Origin: Helicobacteraceae bacterium
Lineage (GTDB): Bacteria; Campylobacterota; Campylobacteria; Campylobacterales; Sulfurimonadaceae
NCBI GenBank assembly: GCA_015488855.1
Contig: WFMY01000011.1
Span: 1-8,995 of the forward strand
Reading direction: 5' to 3'
DNA length: 8,995 nucleotides
Numbering within the stretch: position 1 is the first letter of the stretch; each line of letters starts with the position of its first letter. Below are positions 6,606 through 8,995 of the stretch, piece after piece. Below the pieces are notes generated by a model that was given only the letters and a program-made list of their open reading frames with translations, did no database searches and was not told the origin of the DNA. Both the position numbers and the translations under genes were made by a program.

Positions 6606-8995
6606 ATGAGTAAATTTATAAATAACTTAGCCTACGAAGCAAGTGCAGGAAGTGGTAAGACCTTTATGCTTGTTGTTCGGTACCTTTCTTTGCTGTTTCA
6701 GGGTTATGACCCAGCAAAGATTCTAGCACTTACTTTTACCAACAAGGCAGCTTCTGAGATGAGTGAGCGGATAGTTTCTACTCTCGAAGAACTTGAGAGT
6801 CGTGGTGAACTTGGGGTTATCGCTGAAGTGACTGGGATGAGTGAACGAGAGTTGCTTTCTCAGCGAAAGAAGATACTTGCGGATTTTTTAAACGCACATA
6901 CAAAGATTATGACAATAGATAGTTTTTTTGTCCATATATTGCGTAAGTTTTCACTCTATGCATCGCTTATGCCAGATTTTTCCACTATGAACTCCCAGCA
7001 TGAGGTAAAATTGCTGACACGATTTTTAAGTGAGGTGAGTGTAGCTGGTAAGAGAGATACTCTCATATCGTTGAGTATGGAGTCTAAAAAAAGACTCAAC
7101 GATATATTTGTTTTGTTAGAGAGTTTTTACACTAAGAGCGTAGAGCTTTCTCATCTGAGATTTCATCCTACAAATCCAAAACCCTTTGAAGATGCCGCGA
7201 TGGAAGCGTTTGCACAACTCTCTAAGATAGTTTTTGATTGTAAAGTAGCATCAAAAACTGCACAAAATGGGATGAGAGCGGAGAACTTTGAGGAGTTACG
7301 AGCTAAGGCATGGGTAGGCAGAGAGAGCATGAACTACTCCACCTATAAAAAATGTTATACGCCAGAGATGGATGCACAACTCACCATCATCCAAGATGCT
7401 CTTAAAAACCATGCAAGAGCAAAAGAGCAAAACTTTTTTCACTCACTCAGCACACTTGTAAGCATCTATGAAAAGTCTAAAAAAGCCTTATATATGGATG
7501 ATAGTGAACTCTCTTTTTCTGATGTAACTTCACTGGTCTACCAGATACTCAACCTTTTTGATACAAATAACTTTTTGTACTTTCGACTAGATGCACAGAT
7601 AGAACATATACTCTTAGATGAGTTCCAAGATACTTCCATACTTCAGTACGAAATCCTCAAGCCACTCATCAACGAGATCACTGCAGGTGGTGGAGTGTTT
7701 GAAAATGGAAGTTTCTTTTTTGTGGGGGATGTTAAGCAGTCGATATACCGTTTTCGTGGTGGGGTAAGTGCTTTGTTTGGAGAGGTGGTAAAAGAGAACA
7801 ATACTATTGTCTCACAACTTTTGACGAACTACCGCTCCCAAAAACAGGTGATAGAGTTTGTCAATCGTGCCTTTGAGAGAAAGATAAAAAATTACACAGA
7901 TCAGCTTGTCCGCCCAGAGGCACAAGGTGGCTATGTAGAAGTTCTCACGAGTGATGAACTCCTTGAGCAGGTGGCTATAAAAGTCAAAGAGCTCATAGCC
8001 CTCAACGCGAAGATAGATGAGATAGCTATACTTTGTGCGACCAATGGCGATGGGGAAGAGGTGAAGTTACAACTCCAACGAGAGGGCATCGAGGTAGTGA
8101 CAGAAACCACCACTAAGCTCATCAACCAAAAAAGTGTTAAGGCTCTTTTGGAGTATCTGAAGTACCTTTACTTTGGTGAAGATATATACAAGTTTAACTT
8201 TTTTGCACTTATCGAACAAGAGCCAAAAGAGATACGAAAAGTAAACTTAAACTTTTTCTCTCTTGAGAACATCATCAAAAAAGTAGTGGACGAGTACAAG
8301 CTGTTTAGCGATGATTTCAACATTCTCCGTTTTATCTCAGAGATGCGAGGCTATCAAGACATAGAAGCCTTACTTTTTGAGTATGAACGGCTTGATGCCT
8401 CAGCAGCAGAGAGTGAACTCAGCGGGGTAAGAGTGCTTACTGTTCATAAGTCAAAAGGTTTGGAGTATGAGCATGTCATCGTGATGGACAGACTCAAAAA
8501 CCCACCTCCATCAAAAGATGCTATCATCTATGAGTATGAGGGGATAAAACTACACAATGTTTATCTACGCATTAAAGGCAGAGATGCACTAGATAGAAAC
8601 TATGCAGATGCACTTCAAAAAGAAAAAGCCCTTCAGAATGAAGATGCTCTTAATGCCCTCTATGTTGCTTTCACGCGTGCGAAAGAAAATCTTTTTATCA
8701 TAAAAAAGTCTAAAAAATCGCAGTTTGAGATACTCGACTTAAGTGATGGAACTTTTGGGGAACTTCGTTGCGTAGGTAGTGCATCAAGTGAAGTGGATAT
8801 TCACGATGAACAAGTGGCTATGAAATACCAAGAATTTTTCTATGGAACACAAAACAATATACTAGAAATGGAGCATCAAAACCAAGAGGATTTAAAAGCT
8901 ATCAACTTTGGTTTAGCACTTCACTATATCTTAGAGATGATGGAGAGTTTTTCTCTTGATGCTCTTGAGAGTGCAAAAGATATGATGCTCAACAA
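6606..8995 (+). CDS. addA: AddA helicase-nuclease subunit (RecB-like), 3' end outside window
   Basis: UvrD/SF1 helicase motor of AddAB, working with AddB on double-strand ends. 796 codons are open to the window edge; the missing end should hold the core of the C-terminal nuclease domain. Motifs in order: Walker A ASAGSGKT (12-19); motif Ia ALTFTNKAASEM (41-52); TIDSFF soon after residue 100; Walker B LLDEFQDTS with D338 and E339; GDVKQSIYRFRGG from G374; LTNYRS (406-411); VRVLTVHKSKGLEYEHV from V608; and NALYVAFTRAKENL from N683, carrying the motif VI arginine R691. GLALH (G769, H773) near the edge looks like the first motif of the RecB-family nuclease. All helicase motifs are intact and no frameshift is visible. 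The ATG at 6606 fits because Walker A falls at residue 12; its ribosome binding site (GAGAGA, 6598-6603) is weak and close. Pairing with an AddB rather than RecC supports AddA over RecB. Confidence 0.93.
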   Translation, partial: MSKFINNLAYEASAGSGKTFMLVVRYLSLLFQGYDPAKILALTFTNKAASEMSERIVSTLEELESRGELGVIAEVTGMSERELLSQRKKILADFLNAHTKIMTIDSFFVHILRKFSLYASLMPDFSTMNSQHEVKLLTRFLSEVSVAGKRDTLISLSMESKKRLNDIFVLLESFYTKSVELSHLRFHPTNPKPFEDAAMEAFAQLSKIVFDCKVASKTAQNGMRAENFEELRAKAWVGRESMNYSTYKKCYTPEMDAQLTIIQDALKNHARAKEQNFFHSLSTLVSIYEKSKKALYMDDSELSFSDVTSLVYQILNLFDTNNFLYFRLDAQIEHILLDEFQDTSILQYEILKPLINEITAGGGVFENGSFFFVGDVKQSIYRFRGGVSALFGEVVKENNTIVSQLLTNYRSQKQVIEFVNRAFERKIKNYTDQLVRPEAQGGYVEVLTSDELLEQVAIKVKELIALNAKIDEIAILCATNGDGEEVKLQLQREGIEVVTETTTKLINQKSVKALLEYLKYLYFGEDIYKFNFFALIEQEPKEIRKVNLNFFSLENIIKKVVDEYKLFSDDFNILRFISEMRGYQDIEALLFEYERLDASAAESELSGVRVLTVHKSKGLEYEHVIVMDRLKNPPPSKDAIIYEYEGIKLHNVYLRIKGRDALDRNYADALQKEKALQNEDALNALYVAFTRAKENLFIIKKSKKSQFEILDLSDGTFGELRCVGSASSEVDIHDEQVAMKYQEFFYGTQNNILEMEHQNQEDLKAINFGLALHYILEMMESFSLDALESAKDMMLN

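Noticed and set aside
7931..8125. 64-codon minus-strand open frame
   Set aside because: It lies wholly inside addA, whose plus-strand frame is open and carries ordered helicase motifs on both sides; the minus-strand peptide is serine-rich low-complexity sequence typical of an antisense shadow.
6606..8995. Possible frameshift or pseudogene in addA, since it has no stop in the window
   Set aside because: Hand translation shows one continuous frame to the last base with all SF1 helicase motifs in order; the lack of a stop is due to the window edge.

Overview
The window reads as a chromosomal segment of a Campylobacterota (epsilonproteobacterial) species, most like Sulfurimonas, Sulfurovum or Arcobacter relatives. 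The reasons are low-GC coding sequence, a ccoNOQP operon followed directly by a DUF4006 protein, a minimal AddB-type nuclease without a Walker A, and gene order that from memory resembles the Campylobacter jejuni cco-addB-addA neighbourhood. The genus is inference; the phylum is fairly secure. All convincing genes are on the + strand.

Bases 1-2763 hold the cbb3-type cytochrome c oxidase: the 3' part of ccoN (catalytic heme-copper subunit), ccoO (mono-heme c), ccoQ (small membrane subunit), ccoP (di-heme c) and a DUF4006 single-pass membrane protein. At 2774-2863 lies a 29-codon gene with a strong Shine-Dalgarno that encodes one hydrophobic helix. It is followed by a secreted, C-terminally anchored protein resembling the TPM fold (2872-3555) and a FixH/CcoH-like assembly protein (3548-4060). 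The gaps are 8-17 bases or the genes overlap, and I see no terminator, so this looks like one transcription unit for terminal oxidase and accessory factors.

The same unit runs by a 17-base overlap into addB (4044-6410), the nuclease/Fe-S subunit of the AddAB double-strand-break repair helicase-nuclease. A 195-base gap follows. It holds a TATAAT box and coding-like scraps on both strands with no complete gene. Then comes addA (6606 to the window end), the UvrD-family helicase with a C-terminal nuclease domain that begins just before the window stops. CcoNOQP reduces oxygen in the inner membrane, while AddAB processes broken DNA ends in the cytoplasm. The physical coupling of the two is the main oddity of the region.

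I found no RNA genes, CRISPR arrays, complete mobile elements, or clear terminators. The best candidates for something under-described are the 29-aa protein, the TPM-like membrane protein, and the remnant between addB and addA.
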